DNA from: Macrolepiota albuminosa
Lineage: Eukaryota; Basidiomycota; Agaricomycetes; Agaricales; Agaricaceae
Assembly: GCA_027475525.1 (NCBI GenBank)
Contig: JAMWFC010000113.1
Location: 868,001-932,000 of the forward strand
Length of the DNA stretch: 64,000 nt
Direction: 5' to 3'
The number at the start of each line of letters is the position of its first letter. The first letter of the stretch is position 1. The notes below the pieces were generated by a model. It saw only the letters and a list, made by a program, of their open reading frames with translations, was not told the DNA's origin and made no database searches. The position numbers were made by a program, and so were the translations under genes. Shown here piece by piece: positions 1 through 11,651 of this stretch.

Positions 1-3000
1 TAGTGCTCTTGACACACTATTCTGGTTAATCATGAAACATACGCCCGAGGTTTTTGTGTGTCCACGCTTGTCAAGGCTGATCGAGATCGATCATCTTCAG
101 CACAATTATCGATAAGCTTCTGCTCGCCTCTACCATATGCTCGTAACTAGCTGTAACTTAACAGTTGATCCAACAAGAACCTTGGAGTGACAGCCGACCG
201 GCATGGACACAAATGAATGAAATTCTTCCAATGCGAATGCGTTTCTTTCCGAAGTATAAGTATCCTTCAAACGTCGCAACCAGTACATATCCCCTTATAA
301 CCATACAACAGACGGGTACATATGCATATGCGTTTACTGCGTGATTGGTACCGAGAGATGTAGACGATGGTGGCAGACCGAGACAATTTGATAATTCTTT
401 ACATCACTCTGGTCCCGGCCCCCCGGGCCCTGGGTTGAAGTACGTCAAAAAATGCAACACAGCGCGACGTGCATAGTTTCGTTGTGGATTGAGCCATAGA
501 CGAAAAATAGGCACGATATTCAAACGACATTTGATCTGGATTCAATCGATTTTTAAGTCTCGCTTTAATGAGATAGCTAGCTGGTGATGATGCACAAAGT
601 GATTAATCCGATGAATATTCGACCACCATGCTTATATTGAAGCAAAATGCCCGCGCAAATCACAAAGCTAGAGCACCAACACAGAGTCCTCGACAAGTAA
701 ACGAAATTCACAGACATCACCTGCTAAAATCACGATCAAATTGGTGATAATTCAAAGGTGAGTGAAGTGATGTCGAGTTGCAAAGTCGCAAGGTCAATGC
801 ACCTAACGACAACAACTATGCCCCAGCCAATGCCTTCCTACAAGTTGGATTGGTACGAGAAGTGACACCACTCTCAGAGGACGGCATGCGGACGTGAAGC
901 ACGTTAGCTCCCACCTGACCGATGTTTTATACTTGGAACTCATGTGAACAATAATCCCGGTAACGTTACCAAGAGACTGATACGAACCTCATCAAAAGTA
1001 GTAGAATATTTTCATGGATAGCTAACCCGAAAATCGCCTTCGTAATTTGGAACATGGGTGGAGACGAACACCATAAATCTTGTTCGTCACCGAACAGTCG
1101 TCATGTATGTTCCACACATCTCTACAATTATGCGAATATCAATTGACGAGATGTAAGAAAGGATAGTTAGCCATATTAGCTGCAACATCCTGATGGATTG
1201 GCGAAACATTTACTATCGGACACAGCCGATGGAATTAAAACCAGGAGACTGTCTGTAAGCAACGTCATCTTTCTAATTCGACACGGGGGGCGATCTATCT
1301 GCCATTCTCCATGGTTGTATCACGCTTTGACTGTTATTATTTCGTAATTTGTATCGAGGGCTGTGAAATTCTGACAGAAACTTACACTCGTCATGTACTA
1401 CGGGAACGTCCCTTGAGGATAAAACGGAAATCAAAGAGAGTAACATAAGATGGGACATGTCACACATACTACTTGTGTATAATCCGAATTTTACCTCAGA
1501 CAGGTGCTTGGTGCATTTACGCCGTGCCCATGACGTGTAGAATTCATGTACTCAAATGTACTCGGGTGGCGTTGTGAACCCATCGTCGTTGACGCGGATG
1601 CCCACGGAGTCCTATTCGGAGGCAATATCAGCTGAGCGATGAGTCATACGAACGCGATATGAAAAACTAACGTTGTATGTATCAACCGTTCCAACGTTGC
1701 GCCAGCTGTCTGGAGTCCCGGCATCCTAGAAATTCGTGAGAAAAACGGAAGCTTGGGCACTGGAGTCCGTACCAGAGAGAGGGTTCTCCCGAGCATCAAT
1801 AGAAACTTGGAACGTTCTGGCAGCATAGCACAGTTCCTGATCTACGTGACAAGCGCGACGGCACCGTCACCAAGCGCCGTCTTAGGTAGTAGTAATGTGA
1901 AATGTTCCCAGAACACTTTGGCTGTAGCAAATTCAGACTAGCTGCTGACCTCACGATCTAAAAGATGATTGGATTAAGTAAACGGTAATGTCTGGCAAGA
2001 TTCAGCGGAGGAACAAATGCAAATAGTACAATAACCTTTAGGTTGGCATTCTACGGATGCATTTGTTCTGGCGAATCGACTTTATGAACAACGTCGGCGA
2101 AGGTTACTTTTTAGACTTTTTAAGGACCTATGCATGACTTTTTGGTGACAAAGACGGATTTCGCAGCCTACCTGAGCCCTGAGGCGTGATGCCGCATCTT
2201 CCATCCTCGCTTCCGAATGATGGGTATGCTGTAAATATTTAACCATTTTCGGGGGAACGGGATTCGAAGATGCACTTCGTGGGCAATGGTAAAACAAGCT
2301 ATGATCACAGAGTCGTGAGCCTCTTCGTTGCTGTCAATTTTTTTTCCGGATTACCTTGTGCATGTCTTCGGTGAGTAGATATGTGTACAGTCTGGGGTGC
2401 ACCGAGGCGGTACACTCTTACCCATTAGTAACGATACTAGACAAAGAAGGTTAGTTAACATCACTGACAGGAATGTAACAGCATACACCTATGATAGCAT
2501 GTCTTGCTCAGTCAATGTCAGTTCGAAGATCCTCACGTAAGCGCATACTTCCTAACAGCATACACCTATGATAGCATGTCTTGCTCAGTCAATGTCAGTT
2601 CGAAGATCCTCACGTAAGCGCATACTTCCTATTCCGAGGGCAAAGCAAGCCAAATCAGCTGTGCATATCATAGCCCAAAATATTGGACCCGACGCATCGC
2701 ACACAACTTGGAATGGAATGATCTGTAGGTCGATAATCAATCCATATAAGCCCAAGTATGAGGCTTACATGACACTATGCTGAGTCTTTTTCCCTCTCTT
2801 AATTGTCTATTTTGGTTTTCCTTCGTGCGGTACTCCGTAAATTATGTTATGAAAGTGAAAGAGGATGTTTTGAGCACAAAAACCAGACTGAATTAACGTA
2901 ATAGGGACATAAATTCATACACATCGCAGGTCAGTGATAACCATTGTTTATCAGGCAATTATGTTTTCAATCTCCTATTATCAACATGATAGGGTATAAA

Positions 3001-3067
3001 ATCAGAGCCGGTGGAAGAGTCGAAACAAAACTAGGAAGTCAGCAAATCCAAGGTGCATCTCACCTTA
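1..3067. other. gene-poor flank, no gene recognised
   Basis: Both strands hold only short ORFs of 60-113 codons without family resemblance or convincing splice structure. The one structured element is an exact tandem duplication at 2477-2630 (listed separately). The right end runs into the 3' side of the EXO70 gene. Confidence 0.6.
2477..2630. repeat. perfect 77-bp tandem duplication (seam 1)
   Basis: Bases 2477-2553 are repeated without a mismatch at 2554-2630. The period is exactly 77. It lies in sequence without genes. Four other 77-bp and one 33-bp perfect tandem copies occur in the window, which points to untrimmed assembly overlaps rather than a natural repeat family. Confidence 0.95.
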
Positions 3068-5445
3068 TCAGCGGAAGATGCTTTTCAACTGCGTCTCGAC
3101 CGACTCCGGAGACATCTTCATATCTGAAGCAGACTTTAGCTATCAACGTGATGACAGTAAATTACAGGCAACGTACACTTCTGTGGATCTTAAGAACAAA
3201 GATGGTCAGGATGTCCACACGGAGAGAATTACAAAGAAGAGAATACACACTCTTGTTTTCGCGATGTTTCTGCGAAAACCTCTGAAGAGAGGGTATCACA
3301 AGCTTCACAACCTCTTCACCAATCAGCTCCCTCCCGTCTTCATCATCCTCCATCACCTTGGCGAATTTATGCCTCTCCATGACTTCCTCCAATAACCAAT
3401 CAGCTCCCTCCCGTCTTCATCATCCTCCATCACCTTGGCGAATTTATGCCTCTCCATGACTTCCTCCAATAAATCAAAGAACCTTGTTAACTTCTCCTTT
3501 GTAGCAGATGACTTCAACAAAGTAGACTTTTCTTTCGTCTCATCTGCTAGAACTTGCATAAGCGGTGAGAAGTTCGAGTCGAAATACGCCGCTTTTGCTG
3601 TTCGGAAGTTGGAATTGAGATGGTCTTTAGCGCTCTGTGGGAGAAGTGAGGACAGCGCTGGATGGACGGGATCCACCAGGAGGTGGTGACGAAGATATGA
3701 GATGTTGTTCAGGAGGAAAATGGAGGAGATTGCGGGCCGTTTTGATGTTCGTGAGAAGATGTTTACGCTGTTTACTGAAGTCACGACGACGTCATCTACA
3801 GAATAGGGTAGTCAGTAATATTCAAAGTTATCTGAAATTTCTGCTCACAAACAAAGTGTTCAAGGAGCACCGTTTCGTCGCTCTCGCCAGATTTTGTCGT
3901 TACCTTCCCTACCTGGACGCCTTCGCCCATCTTCCAATTGCCATCACCAAGAGTCAGCAACGCAGACCCAACCGCCGCTTGAACCTGCGGTAGCTTTTCC
4001 ATATACCTGATGGTCTACAGTGATCCTCAATTCATAGTTGTTTCGGTACTTGAGTACAACTCACCGATATTACAAAAGCAGTAGGACCTGTGTTTATAAG
4101 TTCCCCGCCTCTACTCATCGCTCCAAGCTTCAAGTCCGCAAGGAATTCAGGAAAACTCCGAAGGCAGACTGCTCGAAGGGTGTTTAGCCCGTCCTTGACT
4201 TCGTTCCCATCTTTCCTTGCCTCGTTGCCGCGTCGTGACAAAATATCGTCCCACTGAGACTGTATAGATAACATACACTCGTATGCCGCAAGTGCAAGGA
4301 AACAGTACTTCGGAAGGGATTTCTTGATTAGGTTGACAAGAGATGTAAGGATCGTAGTGAACAACTTGAGTATTGGCGAGAGCAGGGTGCTGAACGATGA
4401 GGCAAGAACTGACGTGCTCGCCAAGGGTGTTAGCTGAGAAAGAAGTTGGTATTCGTCGCTACACACGACCAACACCAGCTCTACCCATTTGCCGAACTCC
4501 TTGCCGGCGGGAACAGGTTCTATCGTGTCTGCTCTGTCGATACATCGTTTCCCTTGGCTTTCGAGACACCTCTGCGCCCAGACACCTCGCATGTCGGCAT
4601 AGCCTCGTTGTGCATCCTGGAGTGTCGAATGAATGGTCTGAGCTGCAGGGTGAGAAGGGTGCGTGGACGGTAATGGAAGTGTACGTAGAAATGCGATGAG
4701 CTGTCGTAGTGTCGCGAGAATGTTAGATGGGAAGGGTGCCATTGACCATTCAGCGCCTGGGGCCGGCGTTGAGCCGGACGATACTTCTGCGACGAGTTTG
4801 GTATAGAGTTGACTTAGTTTCTTGGCACCTGTTTCTACGAGTCGTGCCTGCAAGGACAAAGTTAAACGAAGATTGTACATTGAATTCTGAGGACGAACCT
4901 TTTGTGCCGTGTCTTGATCTGAGGATTTAAATGCAATGCTGGCGTTCAGACGTTCGACTGCCGCCCAATATTTGTCCAGTTGTGCTGTTTGCGGCCTGCT
5001 GTGCGCTTCAATCTAGATTCGCAGCAGTGGATTAAAACTCACCCTCTGAGAATCAGAGCCTCTTCTTCCTCCATGCTTTCCACACTGCTAGTGACCTGGT
5101 CCATCTTCTGTAGCGTCCTGTCAATGTCTACTGCCATCAGAATTAAAGCTGATGCGATTGACAAAGCAAACACACTCGAGGCTCTTCTATTCAGGACCTG
5201 CGTTGAAGTGTAGAGCGGCAGGATAGACTTCTCTAGCTTTGCTAGCCGTGTGTCGAAGCTGTCCAGAATAGCTTGGTTAAATAAGTACAGAAACACTTCG
5301 AATTCTCCTTAGATACGAACATATCATGCGTTGGGAGATCTGGCGCGTTTTGTTGAGGTTTTGCTCCAGCTACAATGACGATGAGTGATACCAAGAATGA
5401 GGTTGTATGACTTACAAGCTCAATTTCAGCTGTTTCGTCGTCCAT
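3068..5445 (-). CDS. EXO70: exocyst complex component EXO70 (frame broken by a 77-bp duplication)
   Basis: EXO70 is a subunit of the octameric exocyst, which tethers secretory vesicles to the plasma membrane at sites of polarised growth and binds Rho GTPases and phosphoinositides. The start is ATG at 5445 (MDDETAEIEL). Spliced N-terminal exons read EQNLNKTRQISQRM, then SFDTRLAKLEKSILPLY, ASNIDRTLQKMDQV and EEEEALILRG, the conserved coiled-coil start of the family. The helical body continues through 4880-3796 (for example MERLPQ-like MEKLPQVQAAVGSALL). The last exon reads MKMSPESVETQLKSIF and stops at 3068-3070. Introns are short; one splits the codon before NIDRTL. In the C-terminal exon, 77 bp at 3319-3395 are repeated at 3396-3472, which shifts the frame; reading only one copy joins DGRELIG to EEVVKLVIPSLQRF without interruption. 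The gene is therefore probably intact in the organism. Exon boundaries near 3180-3260 are uncertain. Confidence 0.9.
3319..3472. repeat. perfect 77-bp tandem duplication inside EXO70 (seam 2)
   Basis: Bases 3319-3395 recur exactly at 3396-3472 (period 77). 77 is not a multiple of three, so the EXO70 reading frame is destroyed as written. Removing either copy restores it. Confidence 0.95.
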
Positions 5446-6320
5446 ATCAACAACAACTTGACTTGTCCTGGCCAGAGAACAGATATTCATTATGATGATT
5501 TTGACAAAGACAGTGTGCATACACAGTGCCGTTCGATATGAAAAAAACCTCAATATGAATTGCAAAAGATACAGAAATTGATTGCAGCGATTCAACTGAA
5601 TGGACGAGTTACTGGTGAGAGTTAACCAGGCGGCTATAAAATTAATGATTATTTTTCGTGATCCTGATCACTCATCACTTCAAAATTGCTTACATAAGTA
5701 CATAAGCAATTAACATATTTTCGCTGCGACGACTGACCCTTTCAATAATCTGACAATTATCTGAGGACTTTCAAACTGAACCAACATGGCCGCAGGGTAG
5801 CGGACAAAAGATTTCTGTGGTTATTGCTAGCCGAGGAACAAGAATCAGCATATAAATTGGAGTAATAGAAGATTGATGAAGACCTTGGCGCCTCCCATTG
5901 TTCTTACTTGATGGTGATGTTTACTAAACTAGGCATTTACGACAATAGCTGATTTCCATGATTAGAGTGTATGTACAAATGTCGAGTTTCAACCTACTAT
6001 GATCAACGAACAGTCTAGATAGCGTTAGTTACACAGAGAGAGTTCTTCAAAAGCTGCTAGGGTCAGGACCAGGCCAAATAACTCGCTGCAGCCTTATATT
6101 ATGCAGCCGACTCGGATAATTGCTATTGTCTTCTTAACCTGGCAACCGTGAAAGGAACTGCCAACAGTTGGCCTTGACCAGAATTTTTTTCCAAATGGAT
6201 CCCCTAGCCGACCTATTAAAAGTTCAACGACGGCCTGACTGCTTTCTTTAGTATTCCGCTGAAGCTTTTGTCTATTTCACCCTTTCTTCGTCGTTCCCTA
6301 ACCTCGCTGCCTTTCTGGTA
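5446..6320. promoter_or_regulatory. divergent intergenic region EXO70 / fungalysin
   Basis: About 875 bp separate the two divergent start codons. It should contain both promoters. An AT-rich stretch (TATTAAAAG) lies near 6210, about 110 bp before the fungalysin ATG, and a pyrimidine-rich tract precedes that ATG (about 6240-6300), as is usual before fungal transcription starts. No further gene is seen. Confidence 0.4.
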
Positions 6321-8662
6321 ATGGCAGCTGCTCAGATCCTTTCTCTCCTTATATTCGCGTTGTATGCATCTCTTGTTCATGCAGCCCCGTGGCCGGTCCA
6401 TGCTAGGCATGCGACTCACCGTGTCCGGCATATTGGAAGATCATTACAGGTTAAGGCTTTCCACCCAAAGTCTGTTTTTAAAGTGAGTCTTCGTATTTTC
6501 TCGAGATTCATAGGCTGATCAGACTTTTTACAGACATTCGGAAAGGATGGCATAGAGTCTCCAGTCTCTGAAGGTTTCGGAAATAATCTAATAGCATCAC
6601 CTGCCGTCAACGACTCTGCAATTGCTTTCATACAATCTCACCTAGGCGTCAATGCTTCGCAGGTTGGCTATCGGTCAGGCTTCACCGGAGTCGATCAAAA
6701 GTTTGCCTATGTCAAGCAATACCACGTTAGTAACGCGTTCTAGTCGTCGTCGTCTGTCATTTCTAAGTACAACTCTAGGAGGGTATACCATTTTCCAATG
6801 CTGTGGCCAACATCGCCTGGAAGGGCGGAAAGGTCGTCGCATTTGGTTCTTCTTTTGTCAACCCCAGTGCGTGTTGTCCCTTATTGACATGATTCCTAAC
6901 TCATCATGGAACAGCTAACGTTGCACCATCAATACCGTCTTTGTCCGTTGGTTCCGTTATCCCCGACATCGAGTCTGCTTTAGAGGCAACGTACAATAAT
7001 CATCCGACGAGCCTTGAATACCTAGTACGGGAAGACGAGTCCGTCGCACTTACACACGTGGTTCAGGTACGTAACCAGACGAGTGGGAAATGGTACGAGG
7101 CATTCGCATGTGCCCACACTGGAGCAATTCTTTCTGTAACGGACTTTGTCGCTCATGCTTCGGTGAGTAATTGTAGAGTTCCTTTTGCTGTGATGGCTGA
7201 GAGTCTGCCAGTATCACGTCCTTCCGATTCACAAAGAAACCTTGAGTGAAGGTCAAGAGACCTTGACCGATCCTCAGGATCCTCTTGCCTCACCCTTTGG
7301 ATGGCATAGTGATGGCGACTCAAATTTCACAGTCACTAGGTAAATTATCCTTCACAAGCCTCACTTCATTTCTTTCCTGATGTATTCAAGCGGAAATAAC
7401 GTCGCAGCCTTTGTATATCGCCAATCGAAAGTTCAGATAGCTGACGAAACCTCAGGCGGCCTTGTGTTTGACATGAGTTACAATGACTCGCTAGACCCCA
7501 GAGTCGCGTCAAATATTGAGGCTGCAACTGTGAATGCTTTCTACATCGCTAATACTGTCCATGACTTTACGTATCGATATGGGTTTACCGAGAAGGCGTT
7601 CAATTTTCAAGGGAACAATTTTGGAAAGGGTGGAAAGGACAATGATTTCGTTTTAATGTCTGTCCAGGATGGAAGGGGAGTCAATAATGCGAATTTTGCC
7701 ACGCCTCCTGAGTATGTATATACTCTACTGAATTATAGTTGGGAGTATGCTAATGCTCCATTATAGTGGCCAATTCGGGGTATGTAGTATGTTTATCTGG
7801 AATATCACGGACCCGCGACGCGATGGCGCAATGGAAAATGATATCGTCGTTCATGAACTAACGCATGGTGTGACTAATCGAATGACTGGTGGAGGAACTG
7901 GTCGTTGCCTTCAAACTCTGGAAGCCGGAGGAATGGGCGAGGGATGGTCCGATGCGATGGCTAAGTACGTTATTGGACACTGAAAACGAGTATTCTTCTT
8001 CGCTGACGCATCTGTTCTCAAGCTGGGTACACCAGAAGTCGGCCAAGGTGGAAGACTTCGTCATGGGCCAATATGTCATTGATGATCCGAAAGGAATTCG
8101 TACTCATCCTTATTCCACTGACCCGTGAGTGATAACCTGGACTGTGCGATAAATGGGCTGACGTCTATTTTAGTAAAGTCAATCCTTTAAGATACTCCAA
8201 CCTCTCTAAAATTGATGAAGTGCATGGTACGTTTTCGACATTATCCAATTAATCCGAGTCAATGAATGCATATTCTTTTCATATAGCCATTGGCGAGGTC
8301 TGGGCAAATATGCTCCATAACGTTTACGCTGCTCTCGTATCGGCACGTGGTTTCTCTGCGGAGGCTTTGACCAACCCCGACACCACAGAAGGAAATGTGG
8401 TCTTTATGCACCTGTTTCTTGATGCTCTTCCTCTACAGCCTTGCAACCCAACCTGTAAGTGAAGTCTTTCCAAGGCTTTGATTGTTCATTGATGATACCT
8501 CTTTCAGTCGTTTCTGCCCGCGATGCCTGGATCCAAGCTGACGAGAATCGTTATAATGGTGCTAACAAGTGCATTCTGTATCATGCTTTTGCCAGCCGTG
8601 GCCTTGGTGTTAACGCTGGCCCCGACTTTGTCGATAACACTGACGTTCCAGCCGGTTGTTAG
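6321..8662 (+). CDS. secreted fungalysin-type metalloprotease (peptidase family M36)
   Basis: Fungalysins are zinc endopeptidases secreted as pro-enzymes that digest extracellular protein. The start at 6321 opens a signal peptide (hydrophobic core QILSLLIFALYASLVHA, cleavage likely before APWP). The first intron begins at 6483 and exon 2 at 6534 (TFGKDG). A long fungalysin/thermolysin propeptide follows (PAVNDSAIAFIQSHLG, SGFTGVDQKFAYVKQY, GKWYEAFACAHTGAILSV). The mature enzyme has the zinc site HELTHGVTNRMTGG near 7850 (HExxH) and the downstream glutamate motif GMGEGWSDAMA near 7935. The C-terminal exons end with NRYNGANKCILYHAFASRGLG and stop at 8660-8662. At least eight exons with short introns. 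The length fits the family (about 600 residues after splicing). No inactivating change was noticed. Confidence 0.93.
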
Positions 8663-9142
8663 ACATCCTTATGAAACTTTACACGACATGGACATGGACA
8701 TTCTGATCATGGGATATAGAATATGTATCTTACCTTGAGTTACCGGGCACTAATATTACTGTAGTATGAAGTTGATATATCATTTTCGAAGCAAGCCGTG
8801 TAGCCAATAGCATACCGTTTTTTCTAATTAGATGGTCTATATCTGTTACTATACCCGCCATGACGGACTTCAAGCCTTCGAGTGATTCAGGTCAATGTCC
8901 CATCGCTTTCAGAGCGTCTGAGCTTCGGCCTGGCGCGGCAAACCAGGCAATCACAAATACAGATATTTCTCACACCCACCTTCTTTCAACAAAGTTACAT
9001 TTATCAGGATCCTTTCGACTGCCTTCGTGCGCGATAGTTTGTTCGCCGCGGCGGCCCTTCTAGCTCACTTGTGGCGCTCTAAAGCCATTGACCACGTCAA
9101 ACTTGCTCATCGCAACAGCAGCTCTCGTTTGCTTTGGTAACT
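8663..9142. other. intergenic: fungalysin 3' end and HAP3 promoter
   Basis: 480 bp between two genes on the same strand. A 67-codon ORF (8860-9063) has no family resemblance and is ignored. No terminator or RNA gene is evident. Confidence 0.4.
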
Positions 9143-9709
9143 ATGGCCGAACTGCAGCCCATTATACCGGCGCACAATGACCCTTCGAGCATCGTTGCTG
9201 CGGCACAAGAAACACCAGAACCGGCGCCAATTACGGAGCAAGAGGTGGGCGAGTACAGGGAACAAGACCGATTTCTTCCTGTGAGTCCTTTTCGGTGGTT
9301 CAAAATTTGTGCCTAACTCGTTGGGCAATAGATAGCAAATGTTTCCCGAATTATGAAGGCTTCTGTACCATCAACAGCAAAAATAGCAAAAGATGCTAAG
9401 GAATGTGTACAGGAATGTGTTTCCGAGTTCATCTCGTTCATCACATCGGAGGCGGCAGAGAAGTGTCAACTTGAGAAGAGGAAAACAATTGGCGGCGAAG
9501 ACATTTTGTATGCGATGACGACGCTTGGATTCGAGAACTACTCAGAAACACTAAAGATCCATTTAGCCAAATTGCGACAAGTGCGTTTGGTCTTTTTTTT
9601 TCGCGGCCTTTCTTAATCAAACCTATGTCAACAGAGCGGCGCTTCAGCAACTGTAAACGCCGCGAGATCTGAGCAACATATTGAGTCGAGATTAGAGGAT
9701 GACTCCTGA
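9143..9709 (+). CDS. HAP3: CCAAT-binding factor subunit HAP3 / NF-YB (histone fold)
   Basis: This subunit dimerises with HAP5/NF-YC through a histone fold and with HAP2/NF-YA binds CCAAT boxes, a general activator of respiratory and redox genes. Three exons: 9143-9280, 9332-9580 and 9635-9709. The start is ATG 9143 (MAELQPIIP). The core runs [53 protein letters not shown] and [20 protein letters not shown], the near-invariant NF-YB domain. The protein is short (about 153 residues) with little beyond the domain, and ends SRLEDDS. The introns (51 and 54 bp) fall at family-typical places, the first right inside FLP|IANV. Confidence 0.96.
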
Positions 9710-11651
9710 GTGGCAGGTATATAAACACTCAACGTTACTTGAGAGCGTATCGGTGGTGAGCAGGGAACCGTAGTCATTCCAGGATGCTCTTCAAGCCTCT
9801 CATATACATCCTGCTCATGTTCTAGAATTGTGTGTATTTTGTGCTATTATTCGTATATTATATTGACTACTGCCCTGATGCCCTTTAGAACCTTTATTTG
9901 AGAGAAGTCTAGGCGATTGAAAGCATGCTATCGTTTTTACCCACAGTCTAACTCATGTGTGCAATAGAATGTACTTACGGTTTTGGTCAGTGAATCCTTT
10001 GGACTGATCGTTTTTACCCACAGTCTAACTCATGTGTGCAATAGAATGTACTTACGGTTTTGGTCAGTGAATCCTTTGGACTGCCGGCCTTCTGTGTGGG
10101 CTTCTAAAAACTTGAAGCCTTGTGATCATATTTGGCGCCGGTAGAGCACAGGAGAATTACTGACGGCGACGTCACAACCGCAAGCAGCTCGCTCGTGGGT
10201 TCAAGTGCACTAAAAAGATTTAGCATTGATTGGACATTACAATGGATTATTCGAGACGAATGCAATGAATGATTCTGCGTCGTTCGACCAGAGAGCCGCG
10301 TGTTTACAATATCGTGTCTTATCCATTCTTGTAACTATGGATTGTTTTTTTAAGGTTTGGCGCTGGACATAGTAGGAAGGACAGGTTGATCGTTCAGGAA
10401 TACCCCAGTTAAGCTCCAGTGTTTCTGCGCTGTGAGACAACCCGTTGAAGCCGCCAGCTGATGAAACACCAGTAACCGACTTCGAACATGAATGGTGTGG
10501 TTAACATGTTCTCGTTGATGAAGATGGAAAGTATCATTATGCCGTTGTACCCTTTCCCCTGACATTCCGGGTACTTACCACTTTGTACCTACTACTGACG
10601 GCAAGGAACCATTCGTCTAGGATGCCAAAGTGGCAGCTATCCGGGCTCTTTGGATGCATATCCACAGCAGTTTCCTTATACTCTGCCGCTCATTGAGGAT
10701 CCGTTGGGACATACTTCTTACTGGTTGAGAAATGACCTTTATCCGACTTAATGGAGATCAAAATGTCTTCGCGACCGAGATAAACCTACTTTGTGCAAGT
10801 CCTTTCTGCATAGACCCGTGTATTTGATTTGGTCTTGGGATGATTGGAAAAAAATCATGGAATCGAATAAATTTCAAGTGACTGCCTTCACTTAATGATG
10901 GGAATAAAGTAAACTGTTCACTTTGTCCACCTCCTGAACAGCGATGATGCTGAAATGTTGCCAAGTGCTGTCAGATACAATAGCTACTTAGCACAAATGA
11001 TATGGTACTTTATTGAGAAGGAGTTTGGATAAGTCTCAGTCACTCAGAGTAGTTATAGGTGGTGATTTGGTGTTAACCAATGGTGATCCTGGTAGACTGA
11101 GTAAGCTATAAGTGCTTACAAGTTAATGCAGCTAAATGAAGAAAAATCCATAACACTATTGTTCCTACTATCCTTTCATTTTAAAGGATAATTAAATGGC
11201 AGAACTTGCTAAAAATTTGGCTGCCAATAAGTAGCTTGAGCTGGAAGTTGCTAATGCATGGTGTAAGAGGAGAATGGCGCACTCAGCCAAAGTAAAATCT
11301 TATCAACACAATTTTTTTACATGGATCCAAGGAGTCGAAGATATCAATCTGTAGCAAGCACTCATACTGCCTCCAGACAAATCTAAGATTTATTATGAAC
11401 AAGATGATAGAAACAAATCCTTATTAATATCTGGAGGATATTGAGAAGACTATTACTAAAATCTAAATAATTACAAGGAGACAACACTACATTAAACTCA
11501 CGTAGTGCCAGAATAAATAGGGCATGCAGGCCCGGACTAATATACCCGATAAATTACGAGAATACCATATGAATGAGTAACGATAAATGAGAGAGTAAGT
11601 AACTATCATGTGAGAAGCACCTTTGATACTATGATTATGTCTCGGGAGAAA
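9710..11651. other. gene-poor interval with one assembly-type duplication
   Basis: After the HAP3 3' UTR this stretch becomes AT-rich, especially 11000-11600. ORFs are short and interrupted. A translated stretch at 11195-11440 (starting MAELAKNLAANK) soon meets stops and looks like a decayed insertion of unknown origin. The exact 77-bp duplication at 9930-10083 is listed separately. Confidence 0.5.
9930..10083. repeat. perfect 77-bp tandem duplication (seam 3)
   Basis: Bases 9930-10006 recur exactly at 10007-10083. The flanking bases differ on both sides, so the match is exactly 77 bp. Intergenic. Confidence 0.95.

Noticed and set aside
10140..10235. tRNA-like stretch (gtagagcacagg ... gtgggttcaagtgc)
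   Set aside because: The T-arm and acceptor stems do not pair and no anticodon arm can be placed.
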